NCBI GenBank assembly: GCA_022827165.1
Contig: JAJDTN010000104.1
Location: 1-45,061 of the forward strand
Direction of reading: 5' to 3'
DNA length: 45,061 nucleotides
DNA from: Candidatus Latescibacterota bacterium
Lineage (GTDB): Bacteria > Latescibacterota > UBA2968 > UBA8231
This document shows positions 13,546-20,723 of the stretch, piece after piece. How positions within the stretch are numbered: position 1 is the stretch's first letter; each line of letters opens with the position of its first letter. The notes beneath the pieces were generated by a model. The model was not told where the DNA came from, did no database searches, and saw nothing but the letters and a program-made list of their open reading frames with translations. Position numbers and translations under genes: made by a program.

Positions 13546-13570
13546 GGGGAGGCGCGCCCCGCCCCCGCCG

Positions 13571-14914
13571 TCAGGTGAAGACGTAGCGGATGACGAAGAG
13601 GGCGCTGAGCACCCAGAGAGCCGGCCCCAGCCGGCCCGCCCGGCCGCGCACGACGGCCAGGAGCGTGTAGGACAGCAGCCCGGCGGCGATGCCCTCGGAG
13701 ATCGAGTAGGTCAGGGGCATGGCGGCGATCGTCAGGAAGGCGGGCACCGCTTCGGCGTAGTCGGTGAAGTCGATGCGGGTCACCGGCTCCATCATGAAGA
13801 CGCCGACGAGCACCAGCACCGGCGCCGTGGCCACCGCCGGCACATGGCTCACGAGGGGCGCGAAGAACAGGGCCACCAGGAACAGGGCCGCCGTGGTCAG
13901 CGCCGTCAGCCCGGTGCGGCCCCCGTCGGCAACGCCGGAGGCGCTCTCGACGTAGGTGGTGGTGGTGTTGGTCCCGAAGAGGGCTCCCGACATGGTGGCC
14001 AGCGAGTCGGCCATGAACGCCCTGCGGACGCGCGGCAGCCGTCCCTGCTCGTCGAGGTAGCCGACCTTCTGCGCCAGGCCCACGAGGGTGCCGGTGGTGT
14101 CGAAGAGATCGACGAAGGTGAAGGTGAGGATCACGGTCAGCAGGCCGGCGCCCGTGAGCGCCGCGAAGTCGAGGGCGAGGAAGGTCTCGCCCAGCCCCGA
14201 GGGCCAGCTGACGATGCCCCCCGAGCCGCTCCCGGTCACTCCCAGGGGCAGGCCGAGAAGCGTGGTGACGGCCATGCCCCACAGCAGCGCACCCCGGACG
14301 CGGCGCACGACGAGGGCCGCCGTGACCGCCAGCCCCGCCAGGGCCAGGCCGATGCTGGCCATGGATGTGCCCGGCGGCAGCAGGGCCCGCAGCTCGGCGT
14401 CGACGAAGTAGCGGCCGTCCACCAGGCCGAGGCTGCCGGTGCCTGGATGGAAAACGACGAGGCCGGCGTTCTTCAGTCCGATGAGGGCGATGAAGAACCC
14501 GATCCCGACGCTGATGGCGCACTTCAGGCCCAGGGGGATCGCGTTGACCACCGCCTCGCGCAGCCGCGTGAGCGTGAGGCCGAGGAAGATCGCCCCCGAG
14601 ACGAAGACCGCGGCCAGGGCCCCCTGCCAGGGCAGGCCCAGGGAGAGCACCACGGTGTAGGTGAAGAAGGCGTTCAGCCCCATGCCCGGGGCCAGGGCGA
14701 AGGGGTAGTTCGTCAACAGGCCCATGAGGGCGCTGCCCAACGCCGCCGCCAGGCACGTCGCCGCCAGGACCCCGTCGGCCGGCATACCCGCCTGCGACAG
14801 GATGAGGGGATTCACCACGACGATGTAGGACATCGTCAGGAACGTGGTCACCCCGGCGCGGACCTCGCGCCGAAGGGTGGTGCCGTGCTCTTCGAGTCGG
14901 AAGCGGGCGATCAT
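13571..14914 (-). CDS. NCS2-family purine permease (AzgA/PbuG type)
   Basis: A 447-residue polytopic inner-membrane transporter of the AzgA-like branch of nucleobase transporters, which import adenine, guanine or hypoxanthine with protons. Recognisable motifs are the N-terminal TTFLTMSYIVVVNPLILS, the substrate-site segment ALAPGMGLNAFFTYTVV, the TM8 motif FVDLFDTTGTLVG, and GALFGTNTTTTYVESASG. About twelve or more hydrophobic segments span the protein. It converges with the Lrp-type gene, with stops 25 bases apart, and lies 30 bases downstream of the hibernation-factor gene. Substrate within the purines is not resolvable. No purine riboswitch is apparent upstream. Confidence 0.92.
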   Translation of the reverse strand: MIARFRLEEHGTTLRREVRAGVTTFLTMSYIVVVNPLILSQAGMPADGVLAATCLAAALGSALMGLLTNYPFALAPGMGLNAFFTYTVVLSLGLPWQGALAAVFVSGAIFLGLTLTRLREAVVNAIPLGLKCAISVGIGFFIALIGLKNAGLVVFHPGTGSLGLVDGRYFVDAELRALLPPGTSMASIGLALAGLAVTAALVVRRVRGALLWGMAVTTLLGLPLGVTGSGSGGIVSWPSGLGETFLALDFAALTGAGLLTVILTFTFVDLFDTTGTLVGLAQKVGYLDEQGRLPRVRRAFMADSLATMSGALFGTNTTTTYVESASGVADGGRTGLTALTTAALFLVALFFAPLVSHVPAVATAPVLVLVGVFMMEPVTRIDFTDYAEAVPAFLTIAAMPLTYSISEGIAAGLLSYTLLAVVRGRAGRLGPALWVLSALFVIRYVFT

Positions 14915-14944
14915 TACGGGCCGGGCGCTAAAGCTGCCCCCGGA

Positions 14945-15250
14945 TCAGCGGCGGGCCACGAGCTTGTCGTGGTATTTCTTGAGTTGGGACTCGACGCGGT
15001 GGGCGGCGTCGTCGACGGCCTTGAAGAGGTTGTTGTCCGAGGTCTCCCCCTTGCCCACGATCCGCTGGTTGGGAACCTTGACGATGATCTCCACGGACGT
15101 GGCGTGCCGGTGTTTCTCCTGCGTGTCGAGGATGACCTCGGTGTCGACAATGCGGTCGAAGAACTGGTCGAACTTGCCGCAGACCCCCTCGATGTGCTCC
15201 TTCGTCGACTCGGACAGCTTCGTGCTCTTGGCATCGATTCGCACAGCCAT
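14945..15250 (-). CDS. hpf: ribosome hibernation promoting factor, short form
   Basis: A 101-residue member of the HPF/RaiA (S30AE) family that binds the decoding region of the 30S subunit and inactivates ribosomes in stationary phase. It shows the beta-alpha-beta-beta-beta-alpha pattern from VRIDAKSTKLSESTK to the C-terminal helix AVDDAAHRVESQLKKYHDK. The C-terminal dimerisation domain of long HPF is absent, so this is the short type. The start is fixed by a strong GAGGAGG seven bases before the ATG. The AKR gene ends 54 bases upstream on the same strand. Confidence 0.93.
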   Translation of the reverse strand: MAVRIDAKSTKLSESTKEHIEGVCGKFDQFFDRIVDTEVILDTQEKHRHATSVEIIVKVPNQRIVGKGETSDNNLFKAVDDAAHRVESQLKKYHDKLVARR

Positions 15251-15304
15251 GATGTCCTCCTCTTCGATGGTGTAGGTCCGGGACCGGCGGTCGGCCCCGG
15301 CGGG

Positions 15305-16282
15305 TCACACCTCGCTCACGGGAAAGTGCCGGACAAGGGGCTCCAGGTCCTGCCAGAAAGCCTCGGGGATCGAGGCGGATCCGGCCACCGCGTTGGCCTC
15401 GGCCTCGGCGGGGGTTCGCGCCCCGGGGATGGTGGATGCCACCAGGGGATGGCGGGTGCACCACTGCAGCGCCGCGGCGTTCATGGCCACCCCGTGATCG
15501 GCGCAGAGCCCCTGGATGCGGGTGACGTGATCCATGACCTCGGGCGTGAAGCGCCTGGCGAGGTAGTTGCGCCCCCCCACCTGGCCGGTGGCCAGCAGTC
15601 CGCGCTCCAGAGGCGTGGCCCCCACGAGTCCCACGCCGTGCTTCTCCGCCGCCGGCAGGATGCGCTCGGCGGCGCGCTGGTTGAGCAGGCTCCAGCACTC
15701 GGGGATCACGGCGGCGTCGAAGGCCCCCGTCTCGATGTACTCCACGTTGGTAGCTGGTACATTGGAGGCCGTGCCCACCCAGGTCACCACGCCCTCGTCC
15801 TGCAACTGGCGCAGGGCCCCGAGGGTGCCGTCGCCGCCCATGACCCGCTCCATGGGCACGTCCATGGCGTCGTGGATGTAGAGCAGGTCGAAGCGCTCGA
15901 GGCCGAGGCGCTCGAGGCTCCCCTCCACGTGCCGCAGCACGGCGTCCCTGGAGTGGTGGATATCATTGTAGAGTTGCCCCACTTTCGTGGTCACCGTCAC
16001 GCGGGACTTCAGGTCGGGCCGCTGGCGCAGGGCGTCGCCGATCATCCTCTCCGACCCTGTGGCGAGGTAGAGAGGCGCGGTGTCGACGAGGGTGCAGCCG
16101 CCTTCGATGGCGGCGATCACCGCCTGGGCGCCCATCTCCGGATCGAGATCCACGTCCCAGGGAGCGCCGGGCACGGAGTAGGCCCGGGCGGCCTCGTTGG
16201 CGCCGGGAATGCCGAGGAAGGCGGTGCCCAGACCGACGATGGAAACCTCCAGGCCGGTCCGTCCGAGCTTCTTGGTTTGCAT
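15305..16282 (-). CDS. aldo/keto reductase
   Basis: A 325-residue NAD(P)H-dependent oxidoreductase of the AKR superfamily (TIM barrel). The catalytic tetrad is present: Asp and Tyr in DTAPLY, Lys in VTVTTKVGQ, and His in FDLLYIHDAMD. The N-terminus MQTKKLGRTGLEVSIVGLGT is typical, and the C-terminal cofactor segment TIPGARTPAEAEAN is present. The sequence is closest in style to the sugar or aldehyde dehydrogenase-type AKRs (D-threo-aldose 1-dehydrogenase group), but the substrate is not determined. The ATG has CAGGAG six bases upstream. It begins 62 bases after the citrate synthase stop, so it may be cotranscribed with it. Confidence 0.93.
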   Translation of the reverse strand: MQTKKLGRTGLEVSIVGLGTAFLGIPGANEAARAYSVPGAPWDVDLDPEMGAQAVIAAIEGGCTLVDTAPLYLATGSERMIGDALRQRPDLKSRVTVTTKVGQLYNDIHHSRDAVLRHVEGSLERLGLERFDLLYIHDAMDVPMERVMGGDGTLGALRQLQDEGVVTWVGTASNVPATNVEYIETGAFDAAVIPECWSLLNQRAAERILPAAEKHGVGLVGATPLERGLLATGQVGGRNYLARRFTPEVMDHVTRIQGLCADHGVAMNAAALQWCTRHPLVASTIPGARTPAEAEANAVAGSASIPEAFWQDLEPLVRHFPVSEV

Positions 16283-16344
16283 CTCGGGCTCCTGGAGTGG
16301 AGTGGACGCCGGACAGCGTCCGCCCTCGAAGCCGTGGCCGCTCC

Positions 16345-17631
16345 TCAGCGCTGGCTCAGGGGCACGTAGCAGACCTCGGTCGGCCCGGTGTAGACCTGCC
16401 GCGGGCGGTGGATGCGGCCCTTGGTGACGAAGCGGTCCTCGTACCACTGGGCGATCCAGCCGGGCATGCGGCCCATGGCGAACATGACCGTGAACATGCT
16501 CGTGGGAATGCCCAGGGCGCGCAGGATCACGCCCGAGTAGAAGTCGACGTTCGGGTAGAGGCTGCGTTCCTTGAAGTAGTCGTCCGCCAGGGCGGCGCCT
16601 TCCAGCTCTTCGGCCAGTCCCAGCAGCGGATCGTCCCGCTGGATCTTTGCCAGCACCGCTTCGGCCTGCTTCTTGATGATCCTGGCCCTCGGGTCGAAGT
16701 TGCGGTACACACGGTGGCCGAAGCCCATGAGCCGGATGCCCGCCTTCTTGTCCTTCACCTCCTGAACGTAATCCTTCACCGAGATCCCCTGCTCGAGGAT
16801 CGACTCGAGCATGCTCACCACGGCCACGTTGGCGCCGCCGTGGAGGCGGCCCCAGAGAGCGGAGACCCCCGCCGCCACCGAGGCGAAGAGGTTGGCCCCG
16901 GAGCTGCCCACCATGCGCACAGTCGAGGTGGAGCAGTTCTGCTCGTGGTCGGCGTGCAGCAGCAGCAGCACGTCCAGGGCCCGCACCAGGGCCGGGTCGG
17001 GCTCGTAGTCCCGGTAGGGCTCGGAGAACATCATGTGCAGGAAGTTCTCGCAGAAGTCCTTTTCCGGGTGCGGGTACACGAGGTAGTGGCCCATGTCGTG
17101 CTTGTACGAGTAGGCGGCGATGGTGCGCACCTTCGAGATGAGCCGGGCCGCCGCCTCTTCGAAGAGCTCCTCGTCCTCGGTGTCGAGCAGTTCGGGATAG
17201 AAGCAGGCCAGGGAGTTGAGCACCGCCGACAGCACCGCCATGGGCGGCGAGCCCGGGGGGAAGACCTCGAAGTGCTGGCGGAGCTGCTCGCGCAGGAACT
17301 GGTGGTGGGTCAGGTGACTGGTGAAGCGGTCGAGCTGCTCCCGCGTTGGCAGCCGGCCCCAGATCAGCAGGTGAGCGGCCTCGATGAAGGAGCTCTGCTC
17401 GGCCAGGTCCTCGATGGGGATGCCGCGGTAGCGGAGGATGCCGCGGTCGCCGTCGATGAAGGTGATGGAACTCTGGCAGGAGCCGGTGTTGCCGTAGCCT
17501 TCGTCGAGGGTGATGTAACCGGTCTGGTCGCGCAGCTTGCTGATGTCGATGGCGTGCTCGTTCTCGCTGCCCACGACGACGGGGAGGTCGAACTTCTTCT
17601 CGCCAAGCTGCAGGTTGGCCGTTTCCGGCAT
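16345..17631 (-). CDS. gltA: citrate synthase (type I hexameric-like)
   Basis: A 428-residue citrate synthase, which condenses oxaloacetate and acetyl-CoA. Active-site elements are intact: LLLHADHEQNCSTST (His226/His229), RLHGGAN (His264) and NVDFYSG (Asp363). The CoA-binding loop GFGHRVYRNFDPRA is also present. The N-terminal beta-rich domain (residues 1-60) is that of the E. coli-type enzyme. The start ATG at 17631 has GAGG five bases upstream. A promoter-like TTGACA-18-TAGACT lies at 17671-17700. It supplies citrate toward the 2-oxoglutarate used by the nearby glutamate synthase, but the two loci are separated by other genes, so any functional link is loose. Confidence 0.97.
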   Translation of the reverse strand: MPETANLQLGEKKFDLPVVVGSENEHAIDISKLRDQTGYITLDEGYGNTGSCQSSITFIDGDRGILRYRGIPIEDLAEQSSFIEAAHLLIWGRLPTREQLDRFTSHLTHHQFLREQLRQHFEVFPPGSPPMAVLSAVLNSLACFYPELLDTEDEELFEEAAARLISKVRTIAAYSYKHDMGHYLVYPHPEKDFCENFLHMMFSEPYRDYEPDPALVRALDVLLLLHADHEQNCSTSTVRMVGSSGANLFASVAAGVSALWGRLHGGANVAVVSMLESILEQGISVKDYVQEVKDKKAGIRLMGFGHRVYRNFDPRARIIKKQAEAVLAKIQRDDPLLGLAEELEGAALADDYFKERSLYPNVDFYSGVILRALGIPTSMFTVMFAMGRMPGWIAQWYEDRFVTKGRIHRPRQVYTGPTEVCYVPLSQR

Positions 17632-17670
17632 TGGAGCCTCTTGCTGGTGTGTTGGGGGAGAGGGGATACC

Positions 17671-17700
17671 AGTCTAACGGTGGACGGCAAAAGGTGTCAA
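17671..17700 (-). promoter_or_regulatory. candidate gltA promoter
   Basis: The minus strand reads TTGACA (17700-17695), an 18-base spacer, then TAGACT (17676-17671). It sits in the 122-base gap between ftsY and gltA. Just upstream is a GC-rich hairpin (GTCCCCGCCGACGCGGGGGAC, 17701-17721) without a U-tract, which may help end the ftsY transcript. Confidence 0.5.
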
Positions 17701-17753
17701 CGTCCCCGCCGACGCGGGGGACCGCACCCAACCGGGCCCCGCGGCCGCCTCGT

Positions 17754-18662
17754 TCATCCCCGATCCAGGAGGGCGCGCACGAACTCCGGGCCGTCGAAGG
17801 GCTGCAGGTCGTCGAGGCCCTCGCCCAGGCCGAGCAGGCGGATCGGCACGTCCAGCTCCCGGCGCAGGGCGAAGGCGATGCCGCCGCGGGCGGTGCCGTC
17901 GAGCTTGGTGAGGGCCAGGCCCGTCAGCTCCAGGGCCGCGTGGAACTCCCGGGCCTGGGCCAGGGCGTTCTGGCCGGTAGTGGCGTCGAGGACGAGAAGC
18001 CTCTCCTGGGGGGCCCCGTCGAGGCACCGGGCCAGCGACCGGCGGATCTTCTTCAGCTCCTCCATGAGGTTGACGTGGGTGTGGAGCCTCCCCGCCGTGT
18101 CGACGAGGAGCACGTCCGCGTCCCGGGCCCGGGCGGCCTGGGCCGCGTCGAAGGCGACCGCCCCCGGGTCGGACCCCTGCCGGGAGCGCACGATCTCGGC
18201 GCCGGCGCGCTCGGCCCATACCTGCAACTGGGCCACGGCGCCGGCCCGGAAGGTGTCGCAGGCCGCCACCATCACCTTGCGGTTCTCGCCGGCGTAGCGC
18301 TGCGCGAGCTTGCCGATGGTGGTCGTCTTGCCGGCGCCGTTGACCCCGGCCACCAGTATCACCCAGGGCCGCGCCGGCAGGTGGGTGACGTCGAAGCCCT
18401 CTCCGGGCGGGAAGATCGCCTCCAGCTCCGCTGCCAACAGCTCGAAAGCGTCCCCCTCCGGGTCCCGCACCCGGGTGCGCAGGCCGCCGGCGATGGCTGC
18501 CGAAGTATCGACGCCCACGTCGGCCGAGATCAGGATCTCCTCGATCTCGTCGAGGAGATCGTCGTCGAGGCGGCGGTCGCTCACGGCGTCGGCGACGGCC
18601 TCGACCACGGCGGAGCGCGTGCGCGACAGGCCGGCGCGGATGCGGTCGAAGAAACCCTGCAC
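17754..18662 (-). CDS. ftsY: signal recognition particle receptor FtsY
   Basis: A 302-residue SRP GTPase that docks ribosome-SRP complexes at the membrane. The NG domain is complete: N-domain helices at about 10-95, then GVNGAGKTTTIGKLA (G1), DTFRAGAVAQL (G2), DTAGRLHTHVNLMEEL (G3), TKLDGTARGG (G4) and GLGEGLDDLQPF near the C-terminus. The acidic N-terminal A domain of E. coli FtsY is missing, leaving the short amphipathic start MQGFFDRIRAGL as membrane anchor, a common arrangement. The start is GTG (18662-18660) with GAGG seven bases upstream. It is divergent from the S55-type gene across a 333-base control region. Confidence 0.97.
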   Translation of the reverse strand: MQGFFDRIRAGLSRTRSAVVEAVADAVSDRRLDDDLLDEIEEILISADVGVDTSAAIAGGLRTRVRDPEGDAFELLAAELEAIFPPGEGFDVTHLPARPWVILVAGVNGAGKTTTIGKLAQRYAGENRKVMVAACDTFRAGAVAQLQVWAERAGAEIVRSRQGSDPGAVAFDAAQAARARDADVLLVDTAGRLHTHVNLMEELKKIRRSLARCLDGAPQERLLVLDATTGQNALAQAREFHAALELTGLALTKLDGTARGGIAFALRRELDVPIRLLGLGEGLDDLQPFDGPEFVRALLDRG

Positions 18663-18822
18663 GGGGGGCCCTCAGCCGCGGACCGGGGGCTGACCCCCTC
18701 CGGCGGGGGGGCGGTGGGTCGGGTGCATGCTCTTCTCCCGGGGGCTTCGGTCTGGATCGGTCCGCCGTCCATGGGCCGGTGACCCCGATGGCCGGCAGCA
18801 GTCAGGAAGGAAAGGTCGGTAC

Positions 18823-18852
18823 AGAATGCCGTCCGGTCCGCGGAAGTGTCAA
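18823..18852 (-). promoter_or_regulatory. candidate ftsY promoter
   Basis: On the minus strand a perfect TTGACA (18852-18847) is followed after 18 bases by CATTCT (18828-18823). The -35 box is strong and the -10 weak (3 of 6). Confidence 0.4.
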
Positions 18853-18906
18853 GAATCCGGGAGCGGGGAGCGGCTGCCGCACCGACGAAGCCCACCCTCC
18901 CCCCGA

Positions 18907-18935
18907 TTGACGGGAGGGGTGCGGACGGGTACATT
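18907..18935 (+). promoter_or_regulatory. candidate promoter of the S55-type gene
   Basis: TTGACG (18907-18912), a 17-base spacer and TACATT (18930-18935) precede the start at 18996 by about 55-60 bases. It lies back to back with the ftsY promoter. Confidence 0.5.
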
Positions 18936-18995
18936 GGCCGGCTCCCTATCCGGAGGCGCACCTCTTTGGGGTACAACCAGTTACGAGCACCCGGC

Positions 18996-20723
18996 ATGCC
19001 CTTTGGCGGGATTTTCCGCGGTCTGCTTGGCGCGGCTTCCTGCATCCTCCTCCTCCATGCCCCGGCTGCCGCGGTCGAGCTGGCGCCGGTGTCCGAGCTC
19101 GCCCGGGGGATGCGGGGATACGGCCTGACCGTCGTCGAGGGCACCCGCATCGACACCTTCGACGTTGAGATCCTGGGGGTGGAGCACAACTCGATGCTCC
19201 CAGGGCGCGACGTCATCCTCGTCCGGCTGTCCGGCCTGGGGCTGGAGGAGACGGGTCTCGTGGCCGGCATGAGCGGCAGTCCGGTCTACGTCGAAGGGCG
19301 CCTGGTGGGCGCCGTGGCCTGGGGCTGGTTCGCCGCCGACGAGCCGGTGGGACTGCTCACCCCGATCCACGAGATGCTCGCGGTCATGGAGCGGGACCTG
19401 TCGGCCCCGGCCCGCGGATCCACCGCGGCGCCGGTACCGGCGCGGCCCTCCGGCCTGGTGCGCCTGGCGGCGCCCGTGTGGGTGTCGGGCGTCGGCCGCG
19501 GGACCGCGCAACGCATGACCGAGTTCCTGTCGCCCCTCGGCCTCGAGCCCCTCCTGTCTCCGGCCGGTGAAGATCCCTCCCTGGAGACGCCGCCGCTGCG
19601 GGCGGGCAGCGCCGTGGGAGTGCAGCTGGTCGGCGGCGATCTGAGCATGGTCGGCATCGGCACGGTGACCCATGTGGACGGCGACCGCCTGGTCGCCTTC
19701 GGCCACGACTTCGTCGGCAGCGGCGCCATCGACCTGCCGATGACGGGGGCCCACATCTTCGGCGTCCTCGACCACCGGTTCCGCTCCTTCAAGCTGGGCG
19801 CGGCCACGGCCACCGTCGGAGCCGTGCGGCAGGACCGCTTCGGGGGGATCGCCGGCCTCACCGGGGCGAGGGCGGGCGTGCTCCCGGTGGAGATGGCCGT
19901 CGCCCCGGAGGGCGAGACCCGGGAGTTCCGGTTCGAGGTCGCCCGGCACCGGTTCTTCACCGCCGGCCTGATCCAGTCGGCGTTGATAGGGGCCTTGGAG
20001 TCCACCTCCAAGGTGATGGGCGAGGCCTCGATCGATCTGAACATCGACATCGAGCTGGACGACGGCCGCAAGGTGACGTGGGACCAGATCTACAGCGGGG
20101 TCGATGCGACCTTTGGCGCCGCCATCGATGCCGGCACGCCTCTGCGAGCCCTGGCCCGTTCCTCCTTCGAGGGGATCCGCCTGGCCGGGGTGCGGATGCG
20201 GGCCGATGTGAGGGAGGAGGTGCGCGTCGCGCGACTCTCGGGGGCGGGCCTGGACCGGCCGAGGGTTCGCGCCGGGGAGGAGGTCACCGTCTCGGTGCGG
20301 CTGTCACCCTACAGGAGCGCCGAGAGAGTCCTCCAGATCCCGGTGCGGGTTCCGGCCGGCGCGGCCGGAGAACTGGGGGTGAGGGTTGGGTCGGGTCGCT
20401 CCGCCAACGGCTGGGAGGAAGAGCGCCTGGGGGCTGGCCCTGCGGCAGACGCCGAGGAGTTGCTGAGGCGTCTGAACCGGCCCCGGCGGGAGGACGAGCT
20501 GGTCGTGCAGTTGACCGTCGCCGAGCCGGGGCTGACCGTGGACGGCCGCGAGCTGCCCTCGCCGCCCCCCTCGGTACACCGGCTGTTGTCGCAGTCGCCG
20601 GTGGCGGGCAGCACCCGCATGGTGGCCTGGCGGGTCCTTACGGAAGAACGCGTGCCCGCCGGCTTCGTCCTGCGCGGGGAGCAGAGCCTCGTCCTCGAGG
20701 TGGACCCGGAGGGCCGCCGATGA
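18996..20723 (+). CDS. secreted SpoIVB-type (S55) peptidase-like protein, catalytic halves in swapped order
   Basis: A 575-residue exported protein. The first 26 residues form a signal peptide (hydrophobic core ASCILLLHAPAAA), so the start is placed at ATG 18996, not further upstream. Residues 36-130 match the serine half of the SpoIVB S55 domain: FDVEILGVE, then GLVAGMSGSPVY with Ser93, then GRLVGAVAWGW. Residues 215-305 match the histidine half: VGIGTVTHVDGDRLVAFGHDF with His237, then SFKLGAATATVGAVRQDRFGGIAG. In Bacillus SpoIVB the His precedes the Ser; here the order is reversed. The Asp that precedes the SpoIVB serine by 15 residues has no obvious counterpart (LSGLGLEETG). The remaining 270 residues are beta-rich and of unknown fold. 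The stop overlaps the next ATG. Peptidase activity is unproven. Confidence 0.8.
   Translation: MPFGGIFRGLLGAASCILLLHAPAAAVELAPVSELARGMRGYGLTVVEGTRIDTFDVEILGVEHNSMLPGRDVILVRLSGLGLEETGLVAGMSGSPVYVEGRLVGAVAWGWFAADEPVGLLTPIHEMLAVMERDLSAPARGSTAAPVPARPSGLVRLAAPVWVSGVGRGTAQRMTEFLSPLGLEPLLSPAGEDPSLETPPLRAGSAVGVQLVGGDLSMVGIGTVTHVDGDRLVAFGHDFVGSGAIDLPMTGAHIFGVLDHRFRSFKLGAATATVGAVRQDRFGGIAGLTGARAGVLPVEMAVAPEGETREFRFEVARHRFFTAGLIQSALIGALESTSKVMGEASIDLNIDIELDDGRKVTWDQIYSGVDATFGAAIDAGTPLRALARSSFEGIRLAGVRMRADVREEVRVARLSGAGLDRPRVRAGEEVTVSVRLSPYRSAERVLQIPVRVPAGAAGELGVRVGSGRSANGWEEERLGAGPAADAEELLRRLNRPRREDELVVQLTVAEPGLTVDGRELPSPPPSVHRLLSQSPVAGSTRMVAWRVLTEERVPAGFVLRGEQSLVLEVDPEGRR

Larger units (their letters stand above)
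18663..18995. other. intergenic divergent control region (ftsY / S55-type gene)
   Basis: These 333 bases hold no convincing gene. They contain two divergent promoter-like pairs (18823-18852 minus and 18907-18935 plus) and, nearer ftsY, a very GC-rich stretch with self-complementary runs (around 18690-18710). The ftsY leader would be about 155 bases. No conserved RNA was recognised here. Confidence 0.5.

Noticed and set aside
15305..17731. Possible fusion of the aldo/keto reductase with upstream sequence
   Set aside because: The upstream part of the frame is an Arg/Pro-rich shadow of citrate synthase; the reductase has its own ATG and ribosome site at 16282.
18781..18830. GTCAGGAAGGAAAGG resembling the SRP RNA loop near ftsY
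   Set aside because: The conserved GGUCAGG...GGAAGG...AGCAGCC arrangement and the flanking helix are not present.
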